Source: Bacteroidota bacterium
GTDB lineage: Bacteria > Bacteroidota > Rhodothermia > Rhodothermales > UBA10348
Direction: 5' to 3'
Assembly (NCBI GenBank): GCA_004356385.1
Contig: SMXL01000129.1
Location: forward strand, 1-5,288
Length of the DNA: 5,288 nt
In this document: piece by piece, positions 5,152-5,288 of the stretch
Numbering within the stretch: position 1 is the stretch's first letter
How the letters are laid out: every line of letters starts with the position of its first letter
The notes under the pieces: model-generated
The model's database searches: none
Seen by the model: only the letters and a program-made list of their open reading frames with translations
What the model was told of the DNA's origin: nothing
Translations under genes and position numbers: made by a program

Positions 5152-5288
5152 TTATAGTTGATAATAGGCGAGATCGCCACTTCCCTCCGAATGCGGAGCG
5201 GGCGGATATCCCATAGTTTGAATTTGTCCTGTTGGACTCTCTTCTAAAATGAGTCCTGTATCCGACAGCAGCCTGAATGGTACGGCTG
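5152..5288 (-). CDS. C-terminal end of an unidentified protein (5' part outside window)
   Basis: On the - strand one frame is open from the right edge and ends at TAA (5154-5152), giving 44 complete codons. The peptide begins AVPFRLLSDTGLILEESPTG, continues with a proline-rich MGYPPAPHSEG and ends GDLAYYQL. Its composition and codon use look like a genuine protein end, unlike the competing frame on the same strand, which is Ser/Arg/Asn-rich and runs on into the RNase gene. No family is recognised from so little. It would be the gene just upstream of the RNase, same strand, separated by about 235 nt, so it may or may not belong to the same operon. The only terminator-like element after it is weak (four paired bases then TTTT at about 5117-5134). 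Confidence 0.5.
   Translation of the reverse strand, partial: AVPFRLLSDTGLILEESPTGQIQTMGYPPAPHSEGSGDLAYYQL

Overview
The window is a compact bacterial chromosomal segment with roughly balanced base composition, standard genetic code and very short intergenic gaps. I see no mobile element, CRISPR array, rRNA or tRNA. The RNase E/G-family protein with its FCB-style N-terminus, the PhnP-type metallo-beta-lactamase (MBL) protein paired with a small GGxC protein, the PqqB-like MBL protein and the DinB-like protein together suggest an environmental Gram-negative of the Bacteroidota/Rhodothermota/Balneolota sphere. That placement is an impression from protein style, not a demonstrated assignment.

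Layout from left to right: (1) the 3' end of a PqqB-like MBL-fold hydrolase on the + strand (1-425). It converges head-on with (2) a DinB-like four-helix protein on the - strand (420-1004), and the two stop codons share one TTATAA palindrome. Further right everything is on the - strand and probably forms one transcription unit read from right to left: (6) a ribonuclease E/G (2988-4916), (5) an exported, probably outer-membrane beta-barrel protein (2231-3007, overlapping the RNase gene by 20 nt), (4) a 106-residue protein of unknown function (1883-2203), (3) a PhnP-like MBL hydrolase (1090-1890, overlapping the small gene by 8 nt) and then, after 85 nt, the DinB-like gene. Upstream of the RNase gene are about 235 nt without a convincing gene (4917-5151), carrying a GC-rich hairpin just before the RNase start. 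The right edge (5152-5288) is best read as the last 44 codons of another - strand gene that is cut by the window.

Functionally the set is mixed: RNA decay and rRNA processing (RNase E/G), envelope (beta-barrel), two unrelated MBL-fold hydrolases and a DinB-like putative metalloprotein. The tight overlaps argue for co-transcription, but I see no pathway joining them. The most distinctive observations are that the RNase has no cysteine at all, so the CPxC zinc link of the family is absent, and that its S1 domain is split by a segment of about 110 residues that is mostly polar, basic and repeat-bearing. I do not see a clear new defence or metabolic system here.
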